Positions 8,608-17,533 are shown, counted from the stretch's first letter. The stretch: 64,000 nt of DNA from JALUZX01 sp964561605 (GCA_964561605.1 CAZLQD010000029.1:124001-188000), one strand, 5' to 3'. Notes: generated from the letters alone by a model not told the origin. Made by a program: numbers and translations.

Positions 8608-9153
8608 GTGTCACAAGACTACATTTCTTTCGAAGACGCCCTGAAAGAGCTGAACATGCGCAGCGCCGAGCTGAAGAAGCTCATGTCCGAGGGCGAGATC
8701 CGGGGGATTCGCGACGGTGAGTCCGTGAAGTTCCGCAGGGAAGAGGTGGAGAAACTGGCCTCCAAGGCCCGCACCGGAGGCGGGGAGGAAGTGGAAGAGC
8801 TCCTCTTCGTGGACGAGGAAGGGGTGGACGAGGGCATGGCCACGGCGGAGATCTCCGAAGAGGACACCCTCCTCGAGGCCGAGCCGGAGGTCCTGGAAGA
8901 GGACATCCAGCTTCCTGCCCAGGAAGAGGAGAAGGCCGAGAAGCCGGGCCGCCGGGCCAGGGCCGCCGCTCCCCGCGCCAGGACCCGGGTCCGCAGGGAT
9001 GAGACTGCCAAGGCCGACGAGGAATCCACCTGGGAGCGGGTCCTCCTGGTGGGCACGGCGGTGATCATGCTCTACGGCATCTTTGCCTTGATGGCCGCCG
9101 CCAAGGCCCAGGTGAACGACTTGACGAGCTTCTTGGCCAACATGGTCAAGTGA
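8608..9153 (+). CDS. Excisionase/MerR-like HTH protein with C-terminal membrane helix
   Basis: A GTG start with a strong AGGAGGT 3 nt upstream; 181 aa. Residues 4-50 look like a helix-turn-helix of the excisionase/MerR type: SFEDALKELNMRSAELKKLM, a basic turn, then RREEVEKL. A long acidic disordered stretch (about 58-110) is followed by a basic RRARAAAPRARTRVRR patch. A single membrane helix lies at about 146-166, leaving a short C-terminal tail. The architecture would place a DNA-binding or peptide-binding head on the membrane. The neighbours are envelope proteins, so a structural role using the HTH fold as a protein-binding module is as likely as transcription control. Confidence 0.7.
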   Translation: MSQDYISFEDALKELNMRSAELKKLMSEGEIRGIRDGESVKFRREEVEKLASKARTGGGEEVEELLFVDEEGVDEGMATAEISEEDTLLEAEPEVLEEDIQLPAQEEEKAEKPGRRARAAAPRARTRVRRDETAKADEESTWERVLLVGTAVIMLYGIFALMAAAKAQVNDLTSFLANMVK

Positions 9154-9202
9154 GGCAGGGCGGGCCCCGGGTCACCCCCGGGGCCCCAGAGGGAGGAGAT
9201 CC

Positions 9203-9895
9203 ATGGGTAAGAAGTCGCTGGCGCTCCTGATGCTGGCCTTGCCGGCTTGGGGGCTTCTGTCTTCCTGCGTGAGCCGGGATTCCTACTTGCGCACCTACAA
9301 CGCCCTGCGCAACACCGAGAAGGCCCTGGAAGAGAGCAAGCGCTACATCCAGGAGGTGGAGCGGGACAGGGACCAGCTCAAGAACAAGCTCGCAAAGGCC
9401 CAGGCCCTCCTGGGGGACGCCAAGGCCATCCAGGCCCGGAAGGCCGAGCTGGATGCCCTGGTGGCCCGGTTGAAGAAGAGCCTGGGCGGCGTGGGGGAGT
9501 TGGGCCCCAACGTGGAGGTCATCCAGGGGAAGGAGGGCGTCTCCCTCTCCATCCAGGGGGAAGTCCTCTTCGCTTCTGGAAAGGCCGAGCTCTCTCCCGA
9601 GGGAAAGGCCACCTTGCGGCGCGTGGCCCGGGTCCTGAAAAGGGAGGGCTTCCGGGTCCGGATCGCCGGCCACACCGACACCGACCCGATCCGCAAGAGT
9701 CACTGGCGGAGCAACCTGGACCTGAGCGCCAACCGGGCCGTCTCCGTGGCGGAGTTCCTGGCCAAGTGCGGCGTGCCCCGCCGGAGGATGGAGGTGGCGG
9801 GCTATGGAGAGTTCCGTCCCCGCGTTCCGGGAAATACGCCCGAGGCCAAGAGAAGGAACCGGAGGGTGGAGATCCTCATCCTTGGGAAAGAGTAG
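9203..9895 (+). CDS. OmpA-family peptidoglycan-binding lipoprotein
   Basis: 230 aa with a good GGAGG site before ATG. The signal peptide ends in the lipobox LLSSC (Cys about 22). Residues 30-100 form a charged coiled coil (EESKRYIQEVERDRDQLKNK). The OmpA_C domain runs from about 115 to 228, with FASGKAELSPEG, the GHTDTD loop, NLDLSANRA (peptidoglycan-diaminopimelate contact Asp/Arg) and GYGEFRP. The protein should be anchored in the outer membrane and clamp it to peptidoglycan. Its stop overlaps the proposed start of the next lipoprotein gene, so the two are probably co-translated. Confidence 0.9.
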   Translation: MGKKSLALLMLALPAWGLLSSCVSRDSYLRTYNALRNTEKALEESKRYIQEVERDRDQLKNKLAKAQALLGDAKAIQARKAELDALVARLKKSLGGVGELGPNVEVIQGKEGVSLSIQGEVLFASGKAELSPEGKATLRRVARVLKREGFRVRIAGHTDTDPIRKSHWRSNLDLSANRAVSVAEFLAKCGVPRRRMEVAGYGEFRPRVPGNTPEAKRRNRRVEILILGKE

Positions 9896-11033
9896 CCCCC
9901 ATCCCGGATCGTTCCGTCCTCGGAAGGGTCGCTTCCCGCCGGGAAAGCGGCCCTTTCTCGTGGCGGCGGTCCTCTGCCTGAGCCTCTGGGCGCCGGGTTG
10001 CACCGGGAGGGAGGAGCCCTCTCCTCCCGGGAAGGTGGATCCCCGGGTGGAGGGTCTCCGCCTCCTGGCCTTCCTGGAGGGCGGGGGCGGCAGGGTGGAG
10101 TCCTTCTTCCTGGATCGTTTCGAGGTGACCCAGGGGCAGTTCGCCGCCTACCTGGCCCACCAGGGAAAGCGCCCCCCCGAACCTCTGCGGATCCTCTGGG
10201 CCGGGAGGAAGGGGCCCGTCCCCGAGAAGGAGGACCGGCCCGTCACCAGGGTTTCTCCCGGCCAGGCCCTCTCTTACGCCCACTGGCGTGGAATGCGCCT
10301 TCCCCTCTCCAAGGAGTGGGAATGGGCCGTGGGCATCAGGGGGGCCAAGAAGGAGTCCTTCCCCTGGGGGGAGGAGTTCGACCGGGCCCACTGGGACGAA
10401 CTCAAGTGCAATACGGCCGAGTTGGGCCTGGGAAGACCGGCCGACGTGGGGACCTTCGAACTGGGAGCCACCAGGGGCACCAGGATCTACGACCTGGTGG
10501 GCAACGTGGCCGAGTGGGTCCGCCTGCCCCTTTCTCCCCCCCCCAGGGGGGCGGGGGCCGGCGCCGGGCTGGAGGAAGAGGACCCTTCCGCCTCCCTGGG
10601 GCTTCGCTTCTCCCTGGAGGGGGCGGTCTGGGCCCTTCCGCGGAGAGGCCTCTCCTGGTGGAAGCCCCTCTTGCCCTTCCTGGCTCCCTTGGGGAGGGCC
10701 GAGTGGGACCGGATCCGCCGCCCCTGGGCCTGGATGGGTTGGAGTTACGCCTCCCGCATGGAACGGGTGGGGCACACCATCCCGGGAAGGCTCTCGCCCA
10801 GGAAAGGCTGGAACGAATGGGCCTCCACGGTGGGTTTTCGTTGCGCCGCCTGGCCCGTAGAGATCCTGAGGTGGCTTCTCTCCCGGGAGGGGCCCTCCCT
10901 GGAGGGAGCCACGGGCCGGGCCGTGGAGAGGTTCCTCACCCGCTTCCGGGGGGTCTTCCTTCCCTTGATGGGAAGAGGCTCCATCCCGGAGGCCGAACCC
11001 TCCCGCAGAAGACGGATCGAGCGGATCCTCTGA
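9882..11033 (+). CDS. Lipoprotein with FGE-sulfatase (SUMF1-like) domain
   Basis: The TTG at 9882 lies inside the end of the OmpA gene, 10 nt after GGAGGGTGGAG. It gives a basic N-region, a hydrophobic core and the lipobox LWAPGC. A GTG at 9960 is possible but leaves no charged N-region. The product is about 383 aa. The SUMF1-like fold is shown by FFLDRFEVTQGQFAAYL, the LPLSKEWEWAVG helix, the DLVGNVAEWV motif and the closing VGFRCAAWP. In sulfatase maturation the fold makes formylglycine. Many FGE-like lipoproteins instead serve as binding or structural proteins, and no sulfatase is encoded here. Residues after GFRCA form an extra helical tail. Confidence 0.82.
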   Translation: MGKSSPHPGSFRPRKGRFPPGKRPFLVAAVLCLSLWAPGCTGREEPSPPGKVDPRVEGLRLLAFLEGGGGRVESFFLDRFEVTQGQFAAYLAHQGKRPPEPLRILWAGRKGPVPEKEDRPVTRVSPGQALSYAHWRGMRLPLSKEWEWAVGIRGAKKESFPWGEEFDRAHWDELKCNTAELGLGRPADVGTFELGATRGTRIYDLVGNVAEWVRLPLSPPPRGAGAGAGLEEEDPSASLGLRFSLEGAVWALPRRGLSWWKPLLPFLAPLGRAEWDRIRRPWAWMGWSYASRMERVGHTIPGRLSPRKGWNEWASTVGFRCAAWPVEILRWLLSREGPSLEGATGRAVERFLTRFRGVFLPLMGRGSIPEAEPSRRRRIERIL

Positions 11034-11040
11034 CTCCCCC

Positions 11041-11087
11041 GAAGGCGGGGATTCCCCTGGAGAGGGGGCGGAACCCGCCCCGCCTTC
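11041..11087. terminator. Bidirectional stem-loop between convergent genes
   Basis: GAAGGCGGGG at 11041-11050 pairs perfectly with CCCCGCCTTC at 11078-11087. An inner CCCCT/AGGGG stem (11054-11058 with 11063-11067) lies within the arms. It sits between the stop at 11033 (plus) and the stop at 11130 (minus). There is no U-tract, as is usual in such GC-rich genomes. Confidence 0.55.
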
Positions 11088-11129
11088 AGGGAAGGCCGTT
11101 CGGAGAAGGGCCTTCCCCGGCGCCGGGCG

Positions 11130-13475
11130 CTACTGCTTCTTGGCGGTCTTCTTGTCCAGGAAGGTGTCCCTGTAGGCGGCGATGCCGTGCCAGTCCACCT
11201 TCCTTTCGGCCAGGATCTTCTTCAACGCCGTCTGGAGCTGGAGGTCCTCCTGGTAGTCTCCCAGGATCCTCCCTCCAGGGAAGGCCTTGCCCCGGATGTC
11301 CGCAACGGCCTCTCTTACGGCGACCCGGATCCAGAGCCTCACGTCGTCCTTGTCCAGGTGGGATCCGAGGGATTCGTAGAATTTCTCGAAGTCCGGGTAT
11401 TGCTTCCAGTCCCGCCTGTCCCCGAGGGCGAGTTTCATGAAGAGGTCCTTGTACTTGGGCAGGTGCTCGCTGACGTACTTGCGGAACACCCCTTTCTTCA
11501 TGAGGTCGAAGATCTCCTCCCACTTCCAGCCCGGGATCACGGCCATCTCGACCACCTCGTCGGGCTCGATGCCTCCTCTGTCGATCAGCCTTCCGTCGGA
11601 GGCGTAGCGCCTGTTGATGCAGGTGTCGTTGGGAAGGTAGTAGTAGGCGATGGTGAGCTTGAGCCTGGGACCGTAATCGAACTTCCCGTTGTGGTTGTAG
11701 TCCTTGGTGACCTTCTCCCACTCGTCGTGGCGGAAGTTGTGGTTCGCGTCGTCGAAACCGTCGTCGGGCATGCTCCGCAGGGGGAAGAGCTGCTGGACCG
11801 ATCCTTTTCCGTAGGTCCGTTTTCCCACGAGGATCGCCCTGCCGTAGTACTTCAGGCACCCCGAGAGGATCTCCGAGGCCGAAGCGGTCCGGTCGTTCAC
11901 CAGGATCACCATGGGCCACTTGGCGGGAACCCTGGCGGGCCTCCTGGTGAAGTGGCGTTCGATGGGCGTGATCCTTCCCTTGGAATAGACCACGAGTTTC
12001 CCCGGGGGAAGGAAGAGATCGGCGATCTCCACGGCGGTCTGGAGGTAGCCTCCCGTGTTGTTCCTGAGGTCCAGGATCACCGAGTTGGCCCCTTTGGCGG
12101 CCATCCTCTGGATGGCCTTGTCCACCTCGAGGGCGGAGTTCCTGGCGAAGGTGATCAGCTCCACGTAGGCCACCCCGCCGGGAAGGAGCTGGGACTGGAC
12201 GCTCGGCACCTGGACCTTGGCCCTGGTGATGACCACGTCCTTGGGAGCCTGCCAGCCCGCCCGGTAGACCGAGACTTTCACCTTGGTCCCGGGCTTCCCC
12301 TTCAGGCGGCTGATGATCTCCTCCAGCTTGTCCGGGCTCCTGGGGACCTCCCAGCCGTCGATCTTGAGGATCTTGTCCCCCGAGCGCAGGCCCGCCTTGT
12401 AGGCCGGGCCGCCGTAGATGGGCCTGGTGATGCCGAAGACGTCGTTCTCGTCGAAGTTCACGAAGGCCCCGATCCCGCCGTAGTCCCTCTGGAGGTCGAA
12501 GTAGAACCGGGCGAACTCCTTGCCCGTGATGAAGGCCGTATGGGGGTCACAGGCCTGGCACATCCCCTTGGCGGCGGCCGTCACCAGGTCCTGGACCTTG
12601 AGCTTGTCCCCCTCCACGTGGCCCCACTTGATCTTGGCCATCACCTCCCGGACCACCGCCAGGGGATCCTTCGACTGGGGACCGCCTTGGGGCTCGAGGA
12701 GCTTCCCCTTGTAGAAATTGAGGAAAGAGCGCTTCCAGGCCTCCACCCCTCTCAGGATCTCGTCCTGCTTCAGGAAGGCCCGGGCCAGCCTTCCCTGGAG
12801 GGTGGGCTGGTCCCGGATCTGGAGGAGGATGGAGCGGGCCCGGGAGATGTCGCCCATCTCGGCCAGGGTCAAGGCTCCGGCCACGCGAAGCTTGGGATCG
12901 GCCGACTGGAGGAAGGGAAGGAGGGCCTTCTTGACCTTGCGCCTGGTGGAGGAATCCCCCACGGCCCAGGCCGACCGGGCGGCGGCGAGCTTCACCTCCG
13001 GGGGGGCCGCCGGGGAGAGGAGGACCTTCAGGAGGATTTCCGCCGCCTCGGGTGCCGCCGAGGACCTGGCCAGGATGGAGTTCCCCAGGAGGGCCAGGGC
13101 CCGGAGGCGGATTTCCTTGGGGCTCTTCTCCGCCACGGGCTGGAGGATCTGGACCACTTCGGCGGCGTAGGTGTCGGCCGCAAGGTCCATGAGCATCCTG
13201 GCCCGGAGCACCCTGGCCTTGGGCCCCTCCGCCTTGGATTCCAGGATGGCCGTGGCCACCTGGTCCTCCTTGCCGGCCGAGGCCTCTTCCACCTGGCGGG
13301 CCAGGAGGTCCAGGGAGGAAAGGGGGGCGGCTTCGGCCTGGGAGAGCACGGCCTGGAGGATCTTGAGAGGGTCCTTCCGGGCGGCCGTCCTCTCCTGGGC
13401 GGGCGTCCCGCCTGTCCAAAGAGCCGTCACGGCGAGAAGGCCCGCCAGGGCCGCCTGAACCCGCATGGTTTTCAT
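11130..13475 (-). CDS. S41 C-terminal processing protease with N-terminal helical-repeat region
   Basis: The ATG at 13475 is chosen because it opens a signal peptide (MKTMRVQAALAGLLAV..., cleaved after TPAQ); 781 aa. Residues about 40-250 are alanine/leucine-rich helical repeats resembling HEAT repeats. A PDZ domain lies at about 333-430 (GPAYKAGLRSGDKILKIDG). The S41 protease domain follows, with catalytic Ser532 in RTASASEI and Lys557 in RTYGKGSVQ. The 25-residue spacing equals that of the Ser/Lys dyad of E. coli Prc (Tsp). It should cleave periplasmic or outer-membrane proteins at their C-termini. The tail (about 640-781) is charged and helical. It is transcribed divergently from accB. Confidence 0.9.
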   Translation of the reverse strand: MKTMRVQAALAGLLAVTALWTGGTPAQERTAARKDPLKILQAVLSQAEAAPLSSLDLLARQVEEASAGKEDQVATAILESKAEGPKARVLRARMLMDLAADTYAAEVVQILQPVAEKSPKEIRLRALALLGNSILARSSAAPEAAEILLKVLLSPAAPPEVKLAAARSAWAVGDSSTRRKVKKALLPFLQSADPKLRVAGALTLAEMGDISRARSILLQIRDQPTLQGRLARAFLKQDEILRGVEAWKRSFLNFYKGKLLEPQGGPQSKDPLAVVREVMAKIKWGHVEGDKLKVQDLVTAAAKGMCQACDPHTAFITGKEFARFYFDLQRDYGGIGAFVNFDENDVFGITRPIYGGPAYKAGLRSGDKILKIDGWEVPRSPDKLEEIISRLKGKPGTKVKVSVYRAGWQAPKDVVITRAKVQVPSVQSQLLPGGVAYVELITFARNSALEVDKAIQRMAAKGANSVILDLRNNTGGYLQTAVEIADLFLPPGKLVVYSKGRITPIERHFTRRPARVPAKWPMVILVNDRTASASEILSGCLKYYGRAILVGKRTYGKGSVQQLFPLRSMPDDGFDDANHNFRHDEWEKVTKDYNHNGKFDYGPRLKLTIAYYYLPNDTCINRRYASDGRLIDRGGIEPDEVVEMAVIPGWKWEEIFDLMKKGVFRKYVSEHLPKYKDLFMKLALGDRRDWKQYPDFEKFYESLGSHLDKDDVRLWIRVAVREAVADIRGKAFPGGRILGDYQEDLQLQTALKKILAERKVDWHGIAAYRDTFLDKKTAKKQ

Positions 13476-13970
13476 CCCCGGATCCTTTCTTCCTTCGATG
13501 TCCTTCGTTTTTCCTCTACCAACTCCAGGGTCGGGCAGGTAACCGCCTGGAGGCCGGGAGGGACCCTCCGGGCCCGGGAGAACCAGGAAAGCCATTCTTG
13601 TGTTCGGCCTTTCCGGGGGGGCCGGTGAAACCTGGATCTTCGCCGAACCTCCCGCCCGCCCCTCGGGCTTGGTCTTTTCGTTTTATACGTCTTCTTTCGG
13701 ACCAGGCCAGGGACTCTTTGCCAGGTCTTCCCTCGAGAGGGGACTTTCCCCGGGCCTGTCCGGTTCTACCGGCCTTCCCCGGGCGGGACAAAAGTCGTGG
13801 ACAGGGAGAGAATCATGTATCCTACCTCCTTCCCGGAAGCAGTCCGGGGGCAGGTAGAGTCCGGGAAGAGTTTCCCGGGTCCGGAATGTCAGCGTTGAGG
13901 CTCTCCCCTCCCGGCGGGAGGCCTCCGATGCGGGCCTACGCCGGGAAGGAAGATCCAAGGAGACTCCTCG
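13476..13970. other. 495-bp divergent intergenic region
   Basis: This stretch lies between the protease start (minus) and accB (plus). The open frames across it are Pro/Arg/Gly-rich with no start-site signal or family likeness, so I see no gene. The only AT-rich pockets are near 13673-13694 (TTTTCGTTTTATAC) and 13808-13822 (AGAATCATGTATCC). Either could hold a promoter, but neither has a convincing two-box arrangement. No riboswitch or BirA-like operator was recognized. Confidence 0.5.
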
Positions 13971-14447
13971 GTGGACCTTAAAGAGATCAAGAAACTCCTG
14001 GACATCCTTTCCAGGAGCGACGTCCTGGAGATGGAGATCGAAGAGGAAGGCCGTCACCTCAGGATCCGGTTCAAGGAGGCCGAGGTGCGCAGGGAACTGA
14101 TCCCCATGGCGGCTCCTCCTCCCCAGATGAATCCCATGCAGGTCGTGCCCGAAGGGGCGGCCCCCGCCAAGGAGGGCGGGGGCAAGGCTCCCGCCGCCCC
14201 TGAGGGGACCCGGATCTTCCATTCTCCCATGGTGGGAACCTTCTACCGGGCCCCGGCTCCCGGCGCCGACCCCTTCGTCAAGAAGGGCGACAAAGTCTCG
14301 GCGGGCACCACCCTTTGCATCATCGAGGCCATGAAGATCATGAACGAGATCAAGGCCGAAGAGGACGTGGAGATCGTGGACATCCTGGTGGAGAACGAGG
14401 AGCCCGTGGAATTCGGGCAACCTCTCTTCATCTTGAGGCCCCTCTAG
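13971..14447 (+). CDS. accB: Acetyl-CoA carboxylase biotin carboxyl carrier protein
   Basis: 158 aa from GTG, with AAGGAG 8 nt upstream. Residues 1-38 form the usual N-terminal dimer helix-strand. A Pro/Ala-rich linker lies at about 45-78, and the biotinyl domain at 80-158. The biotin-accepting Lys122 sits in EAMKIMNEI, and the thumb-like SPMVGTFYRAPAPGADPFV segment of AccB is present. It carries carboxybiotin between biotin carboxylase and carboxyltransferase in the first step of fatty-acid synthesis. It is followed 12 bp later by accC. The carboxyltransferase genes accA and accD are not in the window. Confidence 0.96.
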   Translation: MDLKEIKKLLDILSRSDVLEMEIEEEGRHLRIRFKEAEVRRELIPMAAPPPQMNPMQVVPEGAAPAKEGGGKAPAAPEGTRIFHSPMVGTFYRAPAPGADPFVKKGDKVSAGTTLCIIEAMKIMNEIKAEEDVEIVDILVENEEPVEFGQPLFILRPL

Positions 14448-14459
14448 GAGGGAGGACCT

Positions 14460-15809
14460 GTGTTCCAGCGGATACTCATCGCCAACCGGGGGGAGATCGC
14501 CCTGCGGGTGATCCGGGCCTGCAAGGAGCTGGGGATCGAAACGGTGGGGGTCTATTCCGAGGAGGATTCGCAGGCCGTCTACCTCCGGTTCGCCGATGAG
14601 ACCCTCTGCATCGGGCCCGCCGGCACGAGCCGGCCCTACCTGGACATCCCCACGCTGATCGCCGCCGCCGAGATCGCCAACGTGGACGCCATCCACCCGG
14701 GTTACGGGTTCCTCGCCGAGAACGCCCACTTCGCCGAGATCTGCCAGTCCTGCAACCTGAAGTTCATCGGCCCTTCCCCCGAGACCATCGGACTCCTGGG
14801 GAACAAGGCCAAGGCCCGGGAGGTGGTCCAGAAGGTGGGGGTGCCCGTCGTGCCCGGGTCGTCGGGCCTCGTGGCCGACGAGGAGAAGGCCGTCTCCATC
14901 GCGGGAGAGCTGGGCTTCCCCGTGCTCATCAAGGCATCGGCCGGTGGGGGCGGCAGGGGAATGCGGATCGCCCAGAACGAGGAGGATCTCCGGGCCACTT
15001 TCCACGCCGCCAGGAGCGAGGCCCAGGCGGCCTTCAAGAACGGCGACCTCTACGTGGAGAAGCTCATCGAGAGGCCCAGGCACGTGGAGATCCAGATCCT
15101 GGGAGACCAGCACGGAAACGTGGTCTACCTGGGGGAGAGGGACTGCTCCCTCCAGAGGAGGCACCAGAAGCTCGTGGAGGAGTCGCCGAGCCCGGCCGTG
15201 GATCCGGAGCTCCGCAAGAGGATGGGGGAGGCGGCGGTCCGGATCGCCCAGGCCGTGGGCTACGAGGGGGCGGGAACGGTGGAATTCCTCCTGGCCCCGA
15301 CGGGCGAGTTCTACTTCATCGAAGTGAACGCCCGGATCCAGGTGGAGCATCCCGTCACCGAGGAGGTCACCGGGATGGACCTCATCAAGGAGCAGATCAT
15401 GGCCGCCGCCGGGGAGCCCCTGTCCTTCCGCCAGGAGGACGTCCGGATCCAGGGCCACGCCATCGAGTTTAGGATCAACGCCGAGGACCCGGAGAGGAAC
15501 TTCTCCCCCTCTCCCGGGGTCATCGACCTCATCGTCCCCCCCGGCGGGCGGGGAGTCCGGTGGGACTCCCATTCCTATTCGGGTTACAGGATCCCTTCGG
15601 CCTTCGATTCCCTGGTGGGGAAGCTGATCGTCAAGGGGAGGGACCGGGCCGACGCCCTGGCCGTCGCCAAGAGGGCTCTGGGGGAGTTCATCATCGAGGG
15701 GGTCAAGACCACGATCCCCCTGCACAGGAAGATCCTGGAGCACCACGACTTCGTCCGGGGGGTGTTCGACACCGGTTTCATCGACCGTTACTTCAGCAGT
15801 GAGGCCTGA
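14460..15809 (+). CDS. accC: Biotin carboxylase subunit of acetyl-CoA carboxylase
   Basis: 449 aa, the normal length for AccC, from GTG with GGAGGGAGGACC just upstream. It starts FQRILIANRGEIALRVIRAC. The ATP-grasp glycine loop is ASAGGGGRGMRIA, and the bicarbonate/biotin site segments ERDCSLQRRHQKL and EVNARIQVEHPVTEEVTG are present. It carboxylates the biotin of AccB at the expense of ATP. The absence of a fused BCCP or carboxyltransferase domain distinguishes it from pyruvate or propionyl-CoA carboxylases. It is followed after 6 bp by an Asp23-family membrane protein, probably in the same transcript. Confidence 0.96.
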   Translation: MFQRILIANRGEIALRVIRACKELGIETVGVYSEEDSQAVYLRFADETLCIGPAGTSRPYLDIPTLIAAAEIANVDAIHPGYGFLAENAHFAEICQSCNLKFIGPSPETIGLLGNKAKAREVVQKVGVPVVPGSSGLVADEEKAVSIAGELGFPVLIKASAGGGGRGMRIAQNEEDLRATFHAARSEAQAAFKNGDLYVEKLIERPRHVEIQILGDQHGNVVYLGERDCSLQRRHQKLVEESPSPAVDPELRKRMGEAAVRIAQAVGYEGAGTVEFLLAPTGEFYFIEVNARIQVEHPVTEEVTGMDLIKEQIMAAAGEPLSFRQEDVRIQGHAIEFRINAEDPERNFSPSPGVIDLIVPPGGRGVRWDSHSYSGYRIPSAFDSLVGKLIVKGRDRADALAVAKRALGEFIIEGVKTTIPLHRKILEHHDFVRGVFDTGFIDRYFSSEA

Positions 15810-15815
15810 CGTGCC

Positions 15816-16436
15816 ATGGATCGAGATTTCCGAAGCCTCGTGGCCTGGCTCCTCCACTTCCTGAACGGCCTGGCCGTTCTCGGCGGGGCGATCTTCCTCA
15901 CCTGGCTCTGGCTCCAGCTCGGGGGGGAGAGCCCCTACCGCCACGCCGTGGGGACGGCCCTGGTGGTGGGGTGGGTCCTCTTCGTCCTCAATCTTCTCAG
16001 GCTCTATGTGTTCAGGCGGGGGAGCGGAGAGAACGAAGACTATATCTTGAGCCACGGCGGCGCCGGCGGAGGCGTCCGGGTCGCCGTGGAGGCCATCAGG
16101 AACGAACTCAAGGCGGCGGCGGAACAACTCCCCGAGGTGACCCGGTGCAAGATCTCCATCATGAGGCCCGGCCCCAAGAGGGTGAAGATCCACGCCGCCT
16201 ACAACGCCCGGGAGGGCTCCAACATCCTGGAGATCAGCGAAAAGCTCCGGAAGGTCCTGCGGGAGAAGTTCCAGGAGATGGTCCCCCTAGGGGAGGGAGC
16301 CCGGGTGGAGGTGGAGATCGACTTCGAAAGTTTCGCCGGAAAGGCCCCCAAGAAGGCGGACCGGGAGGAAGAGGGCGCAGGCCCGGAACCTCCGCCCTTC
16401 ACGGGGCCCAAGTATCCCGTGGACGAGGACTCTTGA
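15816..16436 (+). CDS. AmaP-like membrane protein with Asp23 (DUF322) domain
   Basis: 206 aa. Two membrane helices (about 13-35 and 46-66) are followed by a soluble domain of the Asp23/AmaP type: GGVRVAVEAIRNELKAAAEQ, then RVKIHAAYNAREGSNI, and a helix-strand ending VEVEIDFESF. The tail is acidic and proline-rich. AmaP of Staphylococcus anchors Asp23 at the membrane. In Bacillus subtilis the Asp23-family protein YqhY lies directly after accBC and is tied to acetyl-CoA carboxylase balance. The same gene order here suggests a similar link, though this version is membrane-anchored. The stop overlaps the next ATG. Confidence 0.78.
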   Translation: MDRDFRSLVAWLLHFLNGLAVLGGAIFLTWLWLQLGGESPYRHAVGTALVVGWVLFVLNLLRLYVFRRGSGENEDYILSHGGAGGGVRVAVEAIRNELKAAAEQLPEVTRCKISIMRPGPKRVKIHAAYNAREGSNILEISEKLRKVLREKFQEMVPLGEGARVEVEIDFESFAGKAPKKADREEEGAGPEPPPFTGPKYPVDEDS

Positions 16437-17533
16437 TGGACGCCGTCCGGGCCCGCCTCATCAGCCTTCTCGCCTTGCCGGTCCTGGCGGGCCTGGGCTC
16501 CGCCCAGTTTCCCCTTCTTCCGGAGAGACCCGCCCGTTCCACCAGGGAGGGAAGTCGGCCCGGAGCGGTCCAACCTCCCTCCCGGAAGAGCCCCTTGCGG
16601 TTCCCCCTCCCGGGGCGCTCCCCCGCCGCGGGGACCGTCCCGGCCATGCCCGTCACCGGCCCCAGGGGAACGGCCCCGAGGCTCGGAACGGGCATGGGCC
16701 TCTGGGAGGCCCTGATCGCCATGACCAGGGAGGAAGGGGGGAAGGCCCTCGACCTGGGCGCCGTCCCGGACCGCTCCCTCCTCTTGCGGTATTCCGATAT
16801 CGTCGGGGTCCGGGCCGAGGGGGAACGGGGCTGGGAGATCCTGCCCTGGTGGAGGAAGGTCCGGCTCCTCGAGCCTGGCTACCAGGTGACCTTGAGCCAC
16901 CGGGGGAGGGCCCTCCAGATCTTCTACGACGGGGCCCTCCTGGACGTGCGTGCCCCTTCCCGGTGGGAGGTGGTCCGCCTGGACAGGGGGATCGCCTTCC
17001 TGCGTTTTCGTTCCCTCCACTCCCTCTTCGCCGAGGCGGCGGAGAGGCTGGTCCGCTTGGAGTTGCCCGGTGGTTACGTGGTGGATCTCCAGGGGTGCCA
17101 GTTCACCCTAGGGTTCGAGAGGGGGCGGTTCCGGGCGGCCAACTTGGGGCCCAAGCCCGTGGTCATCCACGACCGCAAGAAGGAGATCCACCTGGGCTGG
17201 AACGAAGGGTGTATCCTTCCGGTCTTCCAGGGACCCACTCCTCTGCCCCTTCCCCCCCTGGGTGGAGAGGGCGGCCGGGTGAAGGCCCTGGGGAAAGGAA
17301 CCCTGGGCCTCGCCTGGAGCGAGAGCCTGGAGGCCAGGCCCAAGGGCCTCTCCTGGATCTTCGGCGCGCCCCAGGCGCCGGGGAAGGTCCGGTGGGGGGG
17401 ATGCGCCTTCGCCCTCTCGAAGGGCCAGACCCTGGAGATCCGGGCCTTCCGCAAGCTCCCCTTCCAGGTGATTCGAGAGGCCCCGGAGATGGAGACCGCC
17501 TCCGCCGGGCCGGCCGTGAAGTCTTCTAGGTGA
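16436..17533 (+). CDS. Secreted protein of unknown function
   Basis: The ATG at 16436 overlaps the previous TGA (TGATG); 365 aa. The N-terminus is a signal peptide (LISLLALPVLAGLGSAQF). A Pro/Arg-rich disordered linker spans about 30-80. A beta-rich region with short repeated strand patterns follows at about 100-340 (RALQIFYDGALLDVRAPS; GYVVDLQGCQFTLGFERG). I see no catalytic motif and do not recognize the family. The content resembles periplasmic beta-sandwich or FecR-like proteins, but the match is too weak to name. Translational coupling places it in the accBC-amaP transcript. Confidence 0.7.
   Translation: MDAVRARLISLLALPVLAGLGSAQFPLLPERPARSTREGSRPGAVQPPSRKSPLRFPLPGRSPAAGTVPAMPVTGPRGTAPRLGTGMGLWEALIAMTREEGGKALDLGAVPDRSLLLRYSDIVGVRAEGERGWEILPWWRKVRLLEPGYQVTLSHRGRALQIFYDGALLDVRAPSRWEVVRLDRGIAFLRFRSLHSLFAEAAERLVRLELPGGYVVDLQGCQFTLGFERGRFRAANLGPKPVVIHDRKKEIHLGWNEGCILPVFQGPTPLPLPPLGGEGGRVKALGKGTLGLAWSESLEARPKGLSWIFGAPQAPGKVRWGGCAFALSKGQTLEIRAFRKLPFQVIREAPEMETASAGPAVKSSR

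Noticed and set aside
11187..13628. An 813-codon plus-strand open frame opposite the S41 protease gene
   Set aside because: The protease on the minus strand has a signal peptide, PDZ domain and catalytic dyad. The opposite frame is a GC-rich shadow; similar antisense frames at 3970-5850 and 62811-63896 were dismissed for the same reason.
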